This document shows, piece by piece, positions 1 through 7,528 of a stretch of DNA of 64,000 nt. The DNA comes from RYN-133 sp963785425 (GTDB lineage Bacteria; Actinomycetota; Actinomycetes; Mycobacteriales; Jatrophihabitantaceae): assembly GCA_963785425.1 (NCBI GenBank), contig CAWAVG010000001.1, forward strand, positions 372,001 to 436,000, written 5' to 3'. The translations under genes and the position numbers were made by a program. The notes beneath the pieces were generated by a model. That model was given only the letters and a program-made list of their open reading frames with translations, had not been told where the DNA came from and did not search any database. The first letter of the stretch is position 1; every line of letters starts with the position of its first letter.

Positions 1-332
1 CCGAACGCACCTACGTCGGGTGCGTGCATGACGGCGCGTGCCTGCTCGGCGGGCAGCCGGCTGCCCAGCCCGTCGGCGAGGTCGGCCGTCCCGTCCAGAT
101 GCAGCCCGCGGGTCAACAGCGCCAGGGCGACGACGACCAGGGCCGCAGCCAGCAGTGGCGCGCCGCGACCGTGGCCGCGCCAGACACCGAGCGCCGGGAC
201 ATACGCGAGCGTTCCGAGCACGGCGCCGACCACGGGCAGCCACAACACCACCCGACCGGACGGGGCGGCGGACGATGCGCGCACCGGCAGCACGCTGAAC
301 GCGCCGAATGCGGCGCGCACGCCGGCGATCAT
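1..332 (-). CDS. cobS: Adenosylcobinamide-GDP ribazoletransferase (cobalamin synthase), N-terminal part
   Basis: CobS is the membrane enzyme that joins alpha-ribazole (phosphate) to adenosylcobinamide-GDP, the last step of nucleotide-loop assembly in vitamin B12. The ATG at 332 opens a hydrophobic protein (MIAGVRAAFGAFSVLPV...) whose residues 78-88 carry the family signature HLDGTADLADG; the Asp residues bind the Mg-nucleotide. About 110 residues are visible and the reading frame runs off the left edge, so the C-terminal membrane helices are outside the window. Its start overlaps the stop of cobU by four bases (ATGA), so it is the last visible gene of the cobalamin operon. Confidence 0.9.
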   Translation of the reverse strand, partial: MIAGVRAAFGAFSVLPVRASSAAPSGRVVLWLPVVGAVLGTLAYVPALGVWRGHGRGAPLLAAALVVVALALLTRGLHLDGTADLADGLGSRLPAEQARAVMHAPDVGAF

Positions 333-874
333 CGCAACCGCTGCGGGATGCCCGCAGTGATCAACCACACGCGGTCCGCCGCGGCGGCGACGCGCATGTT
401 CAGCACACCGATCTCGTCGCGGAACCGGCGCCCGGACGGCGTCGGGGGCACGACGCCGGCGCCGACCTCGTTGCTGACGGCGACCACACGGCGCGGTGTC
501 GCCGTCCACGCTGCGACCAACTCGTCGATCCGGGCAGACAGCGCCGTGTCCGCGGCCGCTCCGCCGTCCCACACGCCGCACTCGTCCATGACGCGGGCGA
601 GCCAGGTGGTCAGGCAATCGAGCAACACCGGTGACCCCGGCCGCCGCAGCACGGCGGCGACGTCGGTCGTCTCGAGGGTTGTCCAATGCGCAGGGCGTCG
701 GGCTCGATGCAGGGCCACCCGGTCGGACCACTCGGGGTCGTCGGCGGTCGGTGCCGGTCCGCACGCGACGTAGTCGACGGCCGTCGCGCCGGACAGCATC
801 CGCTCGGCGTAGCCGGATTTTCCCGAGCGCGCACCGCCGAGTACGAACGTGCGTGCCGCGCGTCCCCACCTCAT
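329..874 (-). CDS. cobU: Bifunctional adenosylcobinamide kinase / guanylyltransferase
   Basis: CobU (CobP) phosphorylates adenosylcobinamide and then transfers GMP to it, giving AdoCbi-GDP for CobS. The 181-residue product has the N-terminal P-loop GGARSGKS (residues 13-20), the conserved segment DRVALHRARRP with His56 at the expected guanylylated position, the DCLTTWLAR motif near residue 85 and the C-terminal NEVGAGVVP motif. Length matches the family (about 180 residues). It overlaps the fusion gene upstream by four bases and cobS downstream by four bases, so translation is probably coupled. Confidence 0.95.
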   Translation of the reverse strand: MRWGRAARTFVLGGARSGKSGYAERMLSGATAVDYVACGPAPTADDPEWSDRVALHRARRPAHWTTLETTDVAAVLRRPGSPVLLDCLTTWLARVMDECGVWDGGAAADTALSARIDELVAAWTATPRRVVAVSNEVGAGVVPPTPSGRRFRDEIGVLNMRVAAAADRVWLITAGIPQRLR

Positions 875-2568
875 CGCACGCGTCCAGCGGATCGGCGCAC
901 GGCGAGCGCGCTGAGCAACAACTGCGCCGCGAGGCAGGCGCCCACGCCTTCCCCTGCGCGGAGCCGCAGGTCGAGCAGCGGTTCCAGACCCAGCTCGGTC
1001 AGCACAGCCGCATGGGCACGTTCGCGGCTGCGCTGGCCGGCGACGAGCGCGGCCTGGGTTCCGGGTTCGATGCGCACCGCCAGCAGGGCGGCGATCGAGG
1101 TGACGAGGCCGTCCAGCACTACTGGCACGCCGCAGGCCGCCGCGCCGAGGGTGACGCCGGCGAGGAGCGCGATGTCGGGGCCGCCGAGTGCTGCCATTGC
1201 CACAGTCGGATCGCCGAGCGCGACACCGTGTTCGGCGCGGGCGCGGACGACAGAGCGGGCGACGACGTCGAGCTTGCGCTGCAGCACCGTCGCGTCGGCT
1301 CCGGCGCCCAGCCCGACGGTGCGGTCAGGGTCGAGGTCGAGCAGCGCGCTGCACAGGGCCGCCGCGACTGTGGTGTTGCCGATGCCCACCTCGCCCAGGC
1401 AGACCAGTCCGTGGTCGGCGGCGTCGCGGCCGAGCCGCTCGCCGTGCTGAAGCAATCGCTGCACGTCACGCTCGCTGAGTGCATCGGCGTGGACGAGGTC
1501 CCCCTGCTCGTCGACGGCGACCGCATGGTGAGCCACGACCTGCAGGTGTGCGCTCGCCGCGGTGACGGCCCCGAGCGATTCGCCGGCGAGGGTGGCCGCC
1601 AGGACTTCGGCGGTCACGCTCGGGCTGTAGACGGACACCCCGTGTGCCGCGACCGGGTGGTCGGCAGCCGCCATGACGAGGGTGCCGGTCTTCGGCGCTT
1701 CACCGCTGAGCGCGAGTACCCGGTTCACGGTGGCGTCGAGCACGCCGAGCGACCCTGGCACCGACAGCAGATCGTCGCCGGTGTCGCGCGCCGCGACCAC
1801 GGCGTGCTGGGGGGGCCCGGCGAGGTGGCTGGCCGGCGCGGGCGGCTCCCCCGCACTCGGCCAGCGCTCGGCAAGGAGCACGTCGTCCAGGCCCAGGCGC
1901 TGCGACCAGCCCTGCCGCTCCAGGCCCGGTTCCGGAGGCCGCTCGTCGGGCCAGCCGAGACACAGCCAGCCGAGCGTCTCGACGCCCTCGGGAAGATGCA
2001 GCAACGCGGCGAGCTCGTCCGGTCGGAACAGCGTCACCCAGCCCACGCCGAGGCCTGCGGCGCGCGCCGCCAACCAGATGTTCTCGATCGCGCAGGCGCA
2101 GCTCCACACGTCGGTGTCGGGGAAGGTCGCACGTCCGAGCACGCCGGTCGCCGGTGCACGGCGATCGCACGCCACGACGATCCCGAGCGGGGCTTCGCGA
2201 ATGCCTTCCAGCTGCAGATCGAGCAGCCGGGCGCGGCGGTCCGGCTCGAGCAGGTCGGCCTGCCGGATCCGTTCGCGGTCGGCCATCAGCGCGGCCCGGT
2301 CGCGGGTCGCCTCCTCGGTGACAACGATGAACCGCCACGGTTGCGAGTGGCCGACCGAGGGCGCGCGGTGCCCGGCCGCGAGCACTTCACGCACCAGTCC
2401 CGTCGGTACGGCATCGGGCCGGAACCGCCGGATGTCACGACGCGCGGCGATGACCTCGTGCAGTGCGGCACGAACCGCCGCGGGGAACGCCCAGCCGGTC
2501 GGGTCGCCGGCGCGTTGCGCGGCCGAGGTCACGTCGCCGACCGCCGGGATCGGACGGGGCCAGGTCAT
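871..2568 (-). CDS. BluB-CobT fusion: DMB synthase plus nicotinate-nucleotide:DMB phosphoribosyltransferase
   Basis: A 565-residue protein joining two consecutive enzymes of lower-ligand activation. Residues about 1-230 are BluB-like flavin nitroreductase fold (RRDIRRFR at 43-50, APSVGHSQPWRF at 69-80), which in known BluB cleaves FMNH2 with oxygen to give 5,6-dimethylbenzimidazole (DMB). Residues about 265-565 are CobT (PGSLGVLD, MAAADHPVAAHGVSVY, GEVGIGNTT, and a C-terminal RAGEGVG whose Glu matches the catalytic base), which turns DMB into alpha-ribazole phosphate. A Pro/Ala/Gly-rich linker lies between. It overlaps btuD and cobU by four bases each. Domain assignment is firm; channelling of DMB between domains is inference. 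Confidence 0.93.
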   Translation of the reverse strand: MTWPRPIPAVGDVTSAAQRAGDPTGWAFPAAVRAALHEVIAARRDIRRFRPDAVPTGLVREVLAAGHRAPSVGHSQPWRFIVVTEEATRDRAALMADRERIRQADLLEPDRRARLLDLQLEGIREAPLGIVVACDRRAPATGVLGRATFPDTDVWSCACAIENIWLAARAAGLGVGWVTLFRPDELAALLHLPEGVETLGWLCLGWPDERPPEPGLERQGWSQRLGLDDVLLAERWPSAGEPPAPASHLAGPPQHAVVAARDTGDDLLSVPGSLGVLDATVNRVLALSGEAPKTGTLVMAAADHPVAAHGVSVYSPSVTAEVLAATLAGESLGAVTAASAHLQVVAHHAVAVDEQGDLVHADALSERDVQRLLQHGERLGRDAADHGLVCLGEVGIGNTTVAAALCSALLDLDPDRTVGLGAGADATVLQRKLDVVARSVVRARAEHGVALGDPTVAMAALGGPDIALLAGVTLGAAACGVPVVLDGLVTSIAALLAVRIEPGTQAALVAGQRSRERAHAAVLTELGLEPLLDLRLRAGEGVGACLAAQLLLSALAVRRSAGRVR

Positions 2569-3374
2569 GGCTGCACCTCGTGCTGCTCGCTCGTGCGCCC
2601 GGCCCGTCGCCCGACGACGTACAACGCGCCGTCCTCGTCGGTCACTACGCGAACGCTGCCGCCGAAACAGGACGACAGCAGTTTCTCCTCCAGCACGTCG
2701 GCCGCGCGCCCGGAGGCACGGACGGTTCCCGCGGACAGCAACACCAGGCGGTCGGCGAATTGCGCGGCCAACGTCAGATCGTGCAGGGCGCTGAGGACGG
2801 TCAGCCCCCGCTCGCGGCGCAGCGAATCGACGAGTTCGAGCACCTCCACCCGGCGGCCGAGATCCAGCGCGCTGGTCGGTTCGTCGAGCACGAGCACCGG
2901 AGCCTCCTGCGCCAGTGCGCGGGCCAACACGACGCGTTGCAGCTCGCCGCCGGAAAGCGTCGGCAGGCGGCGCGCGGCCATGTCGGCGAGGCCCATCCGG
3001 TCGAGCAGGTCGAGGCAGTACCGGCGATCGTGCAGGGACTCATCACCCAGGTAGCCGAGGTGCGGGGTGCGTCCCAACAGCGTGTACTCGAACGCGGTCA
3101 TGCCCACCGGCACTTCCGGCTTCTGCGGCACGTAGGCGACCAGGCGCGCGCGGCGCTTGTGCGTGAGGCGCGCGGTCGGTACGCCGCCGACCGTCACCGT
3201 CCCGTCGTGGCGCTCGAGGTGGGCAACGGCACGCAGCAGGCTCGACTTGCCCGCGCCGTTCGCGCCGATCAGAGCGACCCATTCACCGTCGGCAACCGTC
3301 TCGCTCACCTCGTTCACGGCGAGCGTCGATCCGTACCGGACGGTTATCCGGTCAATGCCGAGCGCGCCGTTCAC
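2565..3374 (-). CDS. Cobalamin/corrinoid ABC importer ATPase (BtuD-like)
   Basis: A 269-residue ABC ATPase of the FecE/BtuD type that would power corrinoid uptake through the adjacent permease. Walker A is GANGAGKSS (about residues 37-45), the signature is LSGGELQR (about 139), Walker B is LVLDEPTSALD and the H-loop is ALHDLTLAA. The start ATG overlaps the permease stop by four bases and its stop overlaps the BluB-CobT start. The family alone cannot separate B12 from siderophore importers; the riboswitch and cob genes in the same operon make corrinoid the likely substrate. Confidence 0.9.
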   Translation of the reverse strand: MNGALGIDRITVRYGSTLAVNEVSETVADGEWVALIGANGAGKSSLLRAVAHLERHDGTVTVGGVPTARLTHKRRARLVAYVPQKPEVPVGMTAFEYTLLGRTPHLGYLGDESLHDRRYCLDLLDRMGLADMAARRLPTLSGGELQRVVLARALAQEAPVLVLDEPTSALDLGRRVEVLELVDSLRRERGLTVLSALHDLTLAAQFADRLVLLSAGTVRASGRAADVLEEKLLSSCFGGSVRVVTDEDGALYVVGRRAGRTSEQHEVQP

Positions 3375-4432
3375 AACGCGCCGTGCCCGCTGCGCCGCGA
3401 GCGCAGGACCATCAGGAAGAACGGCGCGCCGACAGCGGCGGTGACCACGCCGATCGGCAGCTCCGTCGGCGCGGCGACAGTGCGTGCCAGCAGATCGACG
3501 AGCACCATGAACGCCGCGCCGCCGAGCATCGCCACGGGCATGACGACCCGGTAGCTGGCGTTCGTGGCAAGCCGCACGGCGTGCGGGACGATGATCCCGA
3601 CGAATCCGATGAGCCCGCTCACCGACACCGCGGCAGCCGTGCCGAGCGTCGCGGCGGCCACCAGGATCAGGCGCGTGCGCTCAGGATTGATTCCGAGCGA
3701 CGCAGCCTCGTCGCCGCCGACCCGGAGCACGTCCAGCACCCGTCGATGGGTCAGCAGCACCCCCGCGCTGACTGCGATGTACGGCGCGACCAACCGCACG
3801 TCCGACCACGACGCGGTCGTGAAGCTGCCCAGGATCCAGCTGTAGATCTGCCGGAGATCCGCGATGTTGCGTTGTTGCAGATAGGTCTGGATCGCCGTCA
3901 GCAGCGCCGCAACTGCCACCCCCGCCAGCAGGATCGTCGACCCGTTGTCGCGCGTCCCGCCGGCGGTGGCGATCACGTAGGTCAGCACGACAGCGATCAC
4001 CGCGCCGGCGAACGCGGCCGCCGGAAGGATCAGTCTGCTGTCCTGTCCGGCGACGATCACGGTGGTGGCTCCCAGACCGGCGCCGGCCGCGGCCCCCAGC
4101 AGGTACGGGTCGGCGAGCGAGTTGCGCAGCACGCCCTGGTACGTCGCACCGCTCGCCGCCAGAATCGCACCGACCATGGCGGCGAGCACAACGCGAGGAA
4201 GCCGCAACTGCCACACGATCGCTTCGTCCAGCGGCGAGGTCGCCGTGGACAGGTGCACGCCGGGCACATGGGCCAGCAGCGTGTCGACCAGGGCCCGCGG
4301 ACTGATGCTGATCGGGCCCACGGCCACGCTCAGCACCACCGCGCCGACCAGCACGAGCGTCGCCACCAGAACGGGGACGCGAGCGGACACCCGCCGCGGC
4401 AGGCGCGCTGCCGCGTCCGCAGCACCGATCAT
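3371..4432 (-). CDS. Cobalamin/corrinoid ABC importer permease (BtuC/FecCD family)
   Basis: A 353-residue polytopic membrane protein of the FecCD family, expected to form a homodimeric translocation pore with about ten helices per subunit. The start MIGAADAAARLPRRVS was chosen because its ATG overlaps the stop of the upstream binding-protein gene (TAATG); the open frame extends further upstream, but that part is out-of-frame coding of the binding protein. Conserved motifs include GATYQGVLRNSLADPYLLG (inner half) and GLIGFVGIIVPHAVR (C-terminal half, contact with the ATPase). Probable partner of the genes on either side. Confidence 0.9.
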   Translation of the reverse strand: MIGAADAAARLPRRVSARVPVLVATLVLVGAVVLSVAVGPISISPRALVDTLLAHVPGVHLSTATSPLDEAIVWQLRLPRVVLAAMVGAILAASGATYQGVLRNSLADPYLLGAAAGAGLGATTVIVAGQDSRLILPAAAFAGAVIAVVLTYVIATAGGTRDNGSTILLAGVAVAALLTAIQTYLQQRNIADLRQIYSWILGSFTTASWSDVRLVAPYIAVSAGVLLTHRRVLDVLRVGGDEAASLGINPERTRLILVAAATLGTAAAVSVSGLIGFVGIIVPHAVRLATNASYRVVMPVAMLGGAAFMVLVDLLARTVAAPTELPIGVVTAAVGAPFFLMVLRSRRSGHGAL

Positions 4433-5418
4433 TACCGGGTGCCCGCCGGATGCAGCCGAATCACCCGGGACACGGTGCTCAGCAGGTCGACGATCCGCGG
4501 GCCCCATCGTGACGCAATGTCGTCGTTCAATGCGACGACGCGATCGTGATGTACCGCTGTGAGCACCGACCAACCCGGACGCGCCGCCACGGTCGCCGCG
4601 GACTGCTTGCAGCAGATCGTGTCGGCCAGTAGGACGTAATCGGGGTTGGCGCTGAGGATGAACTCTGCGGACAGTTGCGGATATCCGCCGCTGCTCGCGG
4701 CCCCCTTCGCGGAGTCGGCGATGCTGTGCAGGCCGAGCAGCCCGAGCACCTGACCGATGAAGGTCGACGAGGTCTCGGAGTAGTAGGTCTGGTCGAGCTC
4801 GTAGTAGTACGTCGCGTGCGTGGCCGGCGTGGTCTTGACGATGTGCGCGATTCGCGTCTTCATGTCGGCGACCTCCGCGTTCGCGCCGTCCCGGTGGCCG
4901 GTGACCGCCCCGAGCTGGACGAGCTGTTGGTACACCTGGACGAGGTTCGCGGCGGCCGGTTCCTTGATCACGGCGATCCCCAACTCGTGCAGCTGCGCCA
5001 GCTGTGCGGCAGTGAGGTCGGAAGCGACCACCAGGTCGGGGTGGTATTTCGCGATCGCCTCGACGTTGAGATCGAGACTGTTGAGCGTGGTTCGCGGCAC
5101 GGCACGGGGGTAGTCCGAATCCTTGTCGACTGCACTCACCTGCGCGCCGGCACCGATCGCATAGAGCATTTCCGTTGCCGTCGGCGAGAGCGACACGATC
5201 GCCGTCGGCCGGCTCGCAATCGTGACGGTGCCGTTCGCAGCGCGCACCGTCACCGGGAACTGCGGGGTTGTCGTCGCCGAACTCGTCGACGAGTGGGACT
5301 GCGCAGGGGCATTGGTCGCCGGGTCGGCCGCGCCGGACCCGGCACAGGCCGCGGTCAGCGACATCAACGCGGCCGCAACGGTCACGACATGCGCGCGTCG
5401 GTACCGGTTTCGCAACAT
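4432..5418 (-). CDS. Cobalamin/corrinoid-binding lipoprotein (BtuF-like)
   Basis: Extracytoplasmic substrate-binding component of the importer. The start at 5418 (MLRNRYRR) is preferred because GGAGG lies six bases upstream; another ATG lies two codons before it. A lipoprotein signal ends at LTAAC (Cys25). The mature part is a periplasmic-binding-protein type III fold, with RPTAIVSLSPTATEMLYAIG at the N-lobe start and YHPDLVVASDLT in the typical position. About 328 residues. It is the first gene after the cobalamin riboswitch, which supports corrinoid rather than iron-siderophore specificity. Confidence 0.88.
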   Translation of the reverse strand: MLRNRYRRAHVVTVAAALMSLTAACAGSGAADPATNAPAQSHSSTSSATTTPQFPVTVRAANGTVTIASRPTAIVSLSPTATEMLYAIGAGAQVSAVDKDSDYPRAVPRTTLNSLDLNVEAIAKYHPDLVVASDLTAAQLAQLHELGIAVIKEPAAANLVQVYQQLVQLGAVTGHRDGANAEVADMKTRIAHIVKTTPATHATYYYELDQTYYSETSSTFIGQVLGLLGLHSIADSAKGAASSGGYPQLSAEFILSANPDYVLLADTICCKQSAATVAARPGWSVLTAVHHDRVVALNDDIASRWGPRIVDLLSTVSRVIRLHPAGTR

Positions 5419-5514
5419 GGTCATCCTCCATCGGTTCGCGGAGGACGAAGTGCGCCCGCCACGACACCATTGGAGGCATCGGAACGAACCGCCCTTCCTC
5501 CGAGGACAGCGTCG

Positions 5515-5642
5515 TCGATGCATTCCAGGCGTCCGGGCTCACTCCTCGAGGGAGCAGTACCGTTGCGGGACAGCGCCGGGTTCTCACCGGTCTTCGCTGG
5601 CATGCACCGTCCCAGGAATATGAACCCGAGACGCCGCCACCT
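5515..5642 (-). promoter_or_regulatory. Cobalamin riboswitch
   Basis: On the minus strand the leader contains the conserved core ACCGGTGAGAACCCGGCGC, followed by TGTCCCGCAACGGTA (5559-5591) and GAGCCCGGACGCC, the hallmark of actinobacterial cobalamin riboswitches. The closing stem is visible: GGCGTC at 5635-5630 pairs with GACGCC at 5533-5528. It lies about 100 bases upstream of the btuF start, leaving room for an expression platform that could hide the GGAGG at 5425-5429. Adenosylcobalamin binding would repress the whole transport and assembly operon. Confidence 0.93.
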
Positions 5643-5692
5643 TAGCCCAACCGCAGTTCGCACGTCGTTGCGTTGGACGCGAGACTTGCGTC

Positions 5693-6260
5693 ATGACGTC
5701 ATCGGGAGCGATTCACGGACGGCACGACCTGACGCGGGTTCGCGCCGACGTGGCCCCGAGCAGTCATCCGTTGATCCCGTTGAACACCGAGCTGGCCATG
5801 GTGGCCGGCGACCCGGCGGGGCGGCTGGGTGCGGGGCGCTACGACGCGGAACATCACCCAGACCGGAGACGCCCTCGAACTGCGGGCGGCGCATCACGCA
5901 CTGCTGGGGATGCTCGCCGACCTGTTCACGCAATGGCAGGGCTGGCTGAACGCGGCGCGGACCTGCCGATGGCCGGCCGAACCCACGGTCAGCAGGCGGT
6001 GCCCATCACGTTCGGGTTCAAGGTCGCCGGCCGGTCGAGGAGTTCTCGCGTCACGTGGAGCGGTTGCGCGCCGTCGACCCTGGCCGGATGCGCGCAAATC
6101 TCGAGCTCACCGGCGGCCTCATCGCGTCCGAACGCGCGTCATGCCGGCCCTTGGCAACTTCGTCGGACGCCAACACGCGCATGACCTCGCGCACACCGCT
6201 GCTCGCCCAACGCCTGGCGCACCCGGCAGACCGGAACGCGTTCATGCCCGCGACGAGAGG
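5693..6260 (+). pseudogene. Decayed lyase of the fumarase / adenylosuccinate lyase / PcaB family
   Basis: Family sequence is readable only by changing frame several times. In order: SSHPLIPLNTEL (about 5760-5800), NITQTGDALELRAAHHALLG (about 5850-5910), GRTHGQQAVPITFGFKVAG (about 5975-6030), RMRANLELTGGLIASER (about 6085-6135), then MPALGNFVGRQHAHDL (about 6147-6195). These match, in order, the middle of 3-carboxy-cis,cis-muconate cycloisomerase-like lyases (substrate loop SSHP, TQD-like segment, THGQ motif). The N-terminus and the C-terminal signature loop are missing and at least four frameshifts are present, so this is a relic. PcaB versus another family member cannot be decided. Confidence 0.75.
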
Positions 6261-6272
6261 TTGATTCGGATC

Positions 6273-6671
6273 ATGGCCTTGAGCGACTTTCATCTCCGGG
6301 CGTCGGTCGCTGTGTCGGATATCCGGCGGGCGATCGCGTTCTACGAGGGCAAGCTCGGTCTGCGGGCGTTGCAGTCCGGGCCAAGCGCCAAGATCGCCGA
6401 TGGGAGCCGTGTCTACGGTTCTGGCGGCGGCCCAGCCCTGAACGTGTACGAGTCCGCGACCGCTGGGCAGTCCTCGGCGACGCTGGCGACCTGGTACGTC
6501 GACGACATCGACCAAGTCGTCGACGAACTGACCGCCGTCGGCGTCGAGTTCACGCGGTACGAGGAACTCGAGCACGACGCGAGAGGGATCACCGCAAGAG
6601 CCGGCGGCGGTCGCATCGCGTGGTTTCAAGACCCGGACGGCAACACCTTCGCGATCGAGGCCGACACGTAG
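6273..6671 (+). CDS. VOC-family (glyoxalase/bleomycin resistance-like) protein
   Basis: A 132-residue single vicinal-oxygen-chelate domain. It opens with ASVAVSDIRRAIAFYEGKLG, the beta-alpha-beta start of the fold, and ends with GGRIAWFQDPDGNTFAIEAD, where the final Glu is the usual metal ligand; WYVDDIDQVVDELTAVGVEF is the second module. VOC proteins act as glyoxalases, dioxygenases or drug-binding proteins, and nothing here fixes the substrate. The start at 6273 gives the expected N-terminus. It is the only intact gene between two pseudogenes. Confidence 0.85.
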   Translation: MALSDFHLRASVAVSDIRRAIAFYEGKLGLRALQSGPSAKIADGSRVYGSGGGPALNVYESATAGQSSATLATWYVDDIDQVVDELTAVGVEFTRYEELEHDARGITARAGGGRIAWFQDPDGNTFAIEADT

Positions 6672-6674
6672 AGG

Positions 6675-7208
6675 TGGCCGGGGCGACCTCGACGACCCGG
6701 CCTCGCTGCAGCCGGCGGTGGACGGTATCGACGCGGTCGTTCACCTCGCCGCATCTGTTCCGCACCACCGACGAAGCCGCTTTATGGCGCGCGAACCTCG
6801 ACGGCACTTGCAACCTGATAGCGGCGGTGACGACCTTCGCGCCGCAGGCCCGGTTCGTCATGGCCAGCACGGGCTACGTCTACAACGCCGACGCCGCGCG
6901 TCCCGCACTCGAGACCGACGCGTGCTCCCCCGCCGCTGCCTATCCGGCGAGCAAAGTCGCCGCCGAGCAGCTCCTCCGTGATAGCGCTCTGCCCTGGTCC
7001 ATCCTGCGGCTGCCGTTCGTCTACGGAGACGGAGACAAGCATCTGGCGTCCCTGGCAACGCTCGCCGAACGGTTCGGTCTGCACCCCTACTCCGTGGTGC
7101 ACCACGCACCCGTGGTCAGGCCGTATGGACGGCACGCTGTTGCGTGAACTCGGCTTCCGACCGAGCGTGCAGACCATTCACGCAGCGGCTCGCGACGGCA
7201 TCCTCTAG
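6675..7208 (+). pseudogene. Frameshifted NAD(P)-dependent epimerase/dehydratase relic
   Basis: Beginning a few bases after the VOC stop, the sequence encodes pieces of an extended short-chain dehydrogenase in three frames: GIDAVVHLAASV (about 6724-6760), then FVMASTGYVYNADAARPALE and YPASKVAAEQLLRD (about 6855-6980, with the catalytic YxxxK) and ILRLPFVYGDGD, and finally GFRPSVQTIHAAARDGIL ending at 7208. The N-terminal glycine-rich nucleotide loop is missing and two frame changes are needed. It probably decayed together with the lyase relic on the other side of the VOC gene. Confidence 0.72.
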
Positions 7209-7249
7209 ACCCACCGGGCACGCTCCGCTTCACTCGCCGGCACGTCGCT

Positions 7250-7528
7250 GTGCGCCATGATGTTCTCGTGGCTTCGGACGGATCGCTGTTGTCGTACCGC
7301 TCCCAGAACTCCATCCTGAGCATCGGCTCCCGCGGGTCGATCTTGTCGATCGGGTCAGTCGGATCTGTGCTGTCCATCGGCTCGATCGGCTCCGTCTGCT
7401 CGGTGCTCTCGATCGGCTCGTTCGCAAGTGCGGCGTCGGTGCTCTCCTCGCTGGCCGACCGTTCATTGATGTCCTATCGTTCCCGCCGCGCGATCATGAA
7501 AGCTGACTCGCGACGCACCTCGCTGTGA
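7250..7528 (+). CDS. SILSIGS-repeat microprotein
   Basis: A 92-residue protein dominated by a nine-residue repeat of the form S-I/V-L-S-I-G-S-x-G, four units in a row (about residues 20-57), flanked by matching SYRSQNS and SYRSRRA segments. The regular Ser/hydrophobic alternation suggests a beta-solenoid or stacking surface; no catalytic motif or signal peptide is visible. The GTG at 7250 is used here; a second in-frame GTG at 7268 is also possible. Its stop overlaps the start of the kinase-like gene (GTGA), implying translational coupling and a shared function. I do not recognise a named family, and the role is unknown. Confidence 0.7.
   Translation: MRHDVLVASDGSLLSYRSQNSILSIGSRGSILSIGSVGSVLSIGSIGSVCSVLSIGSFASAASVLSSLADRSLMSYRSRRAIMKADSRRTSL

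Noticed and set aside
631..3054. Long plus-strand open frame (807 codons) opposite the cobalamin genes
   Set aside because: It is the antisense of bluB-cobT and btuD; its Arg/Pro/Gly-rich composition is typical of high-GC antisense frames and matches no family.
3371..5587. Minus-strand open frame of 738 codons
   Set aside because: Only its last 353 codons are the permease; the part above 4432 is out-of-frame reading of btuF and the riboswitch.
7280..7450. Regular DNA repeat resembling a CRISPR array
   Set aside because: The 27-base periodicity is coding (SILSIGS units) without unique spacers or cas genes.
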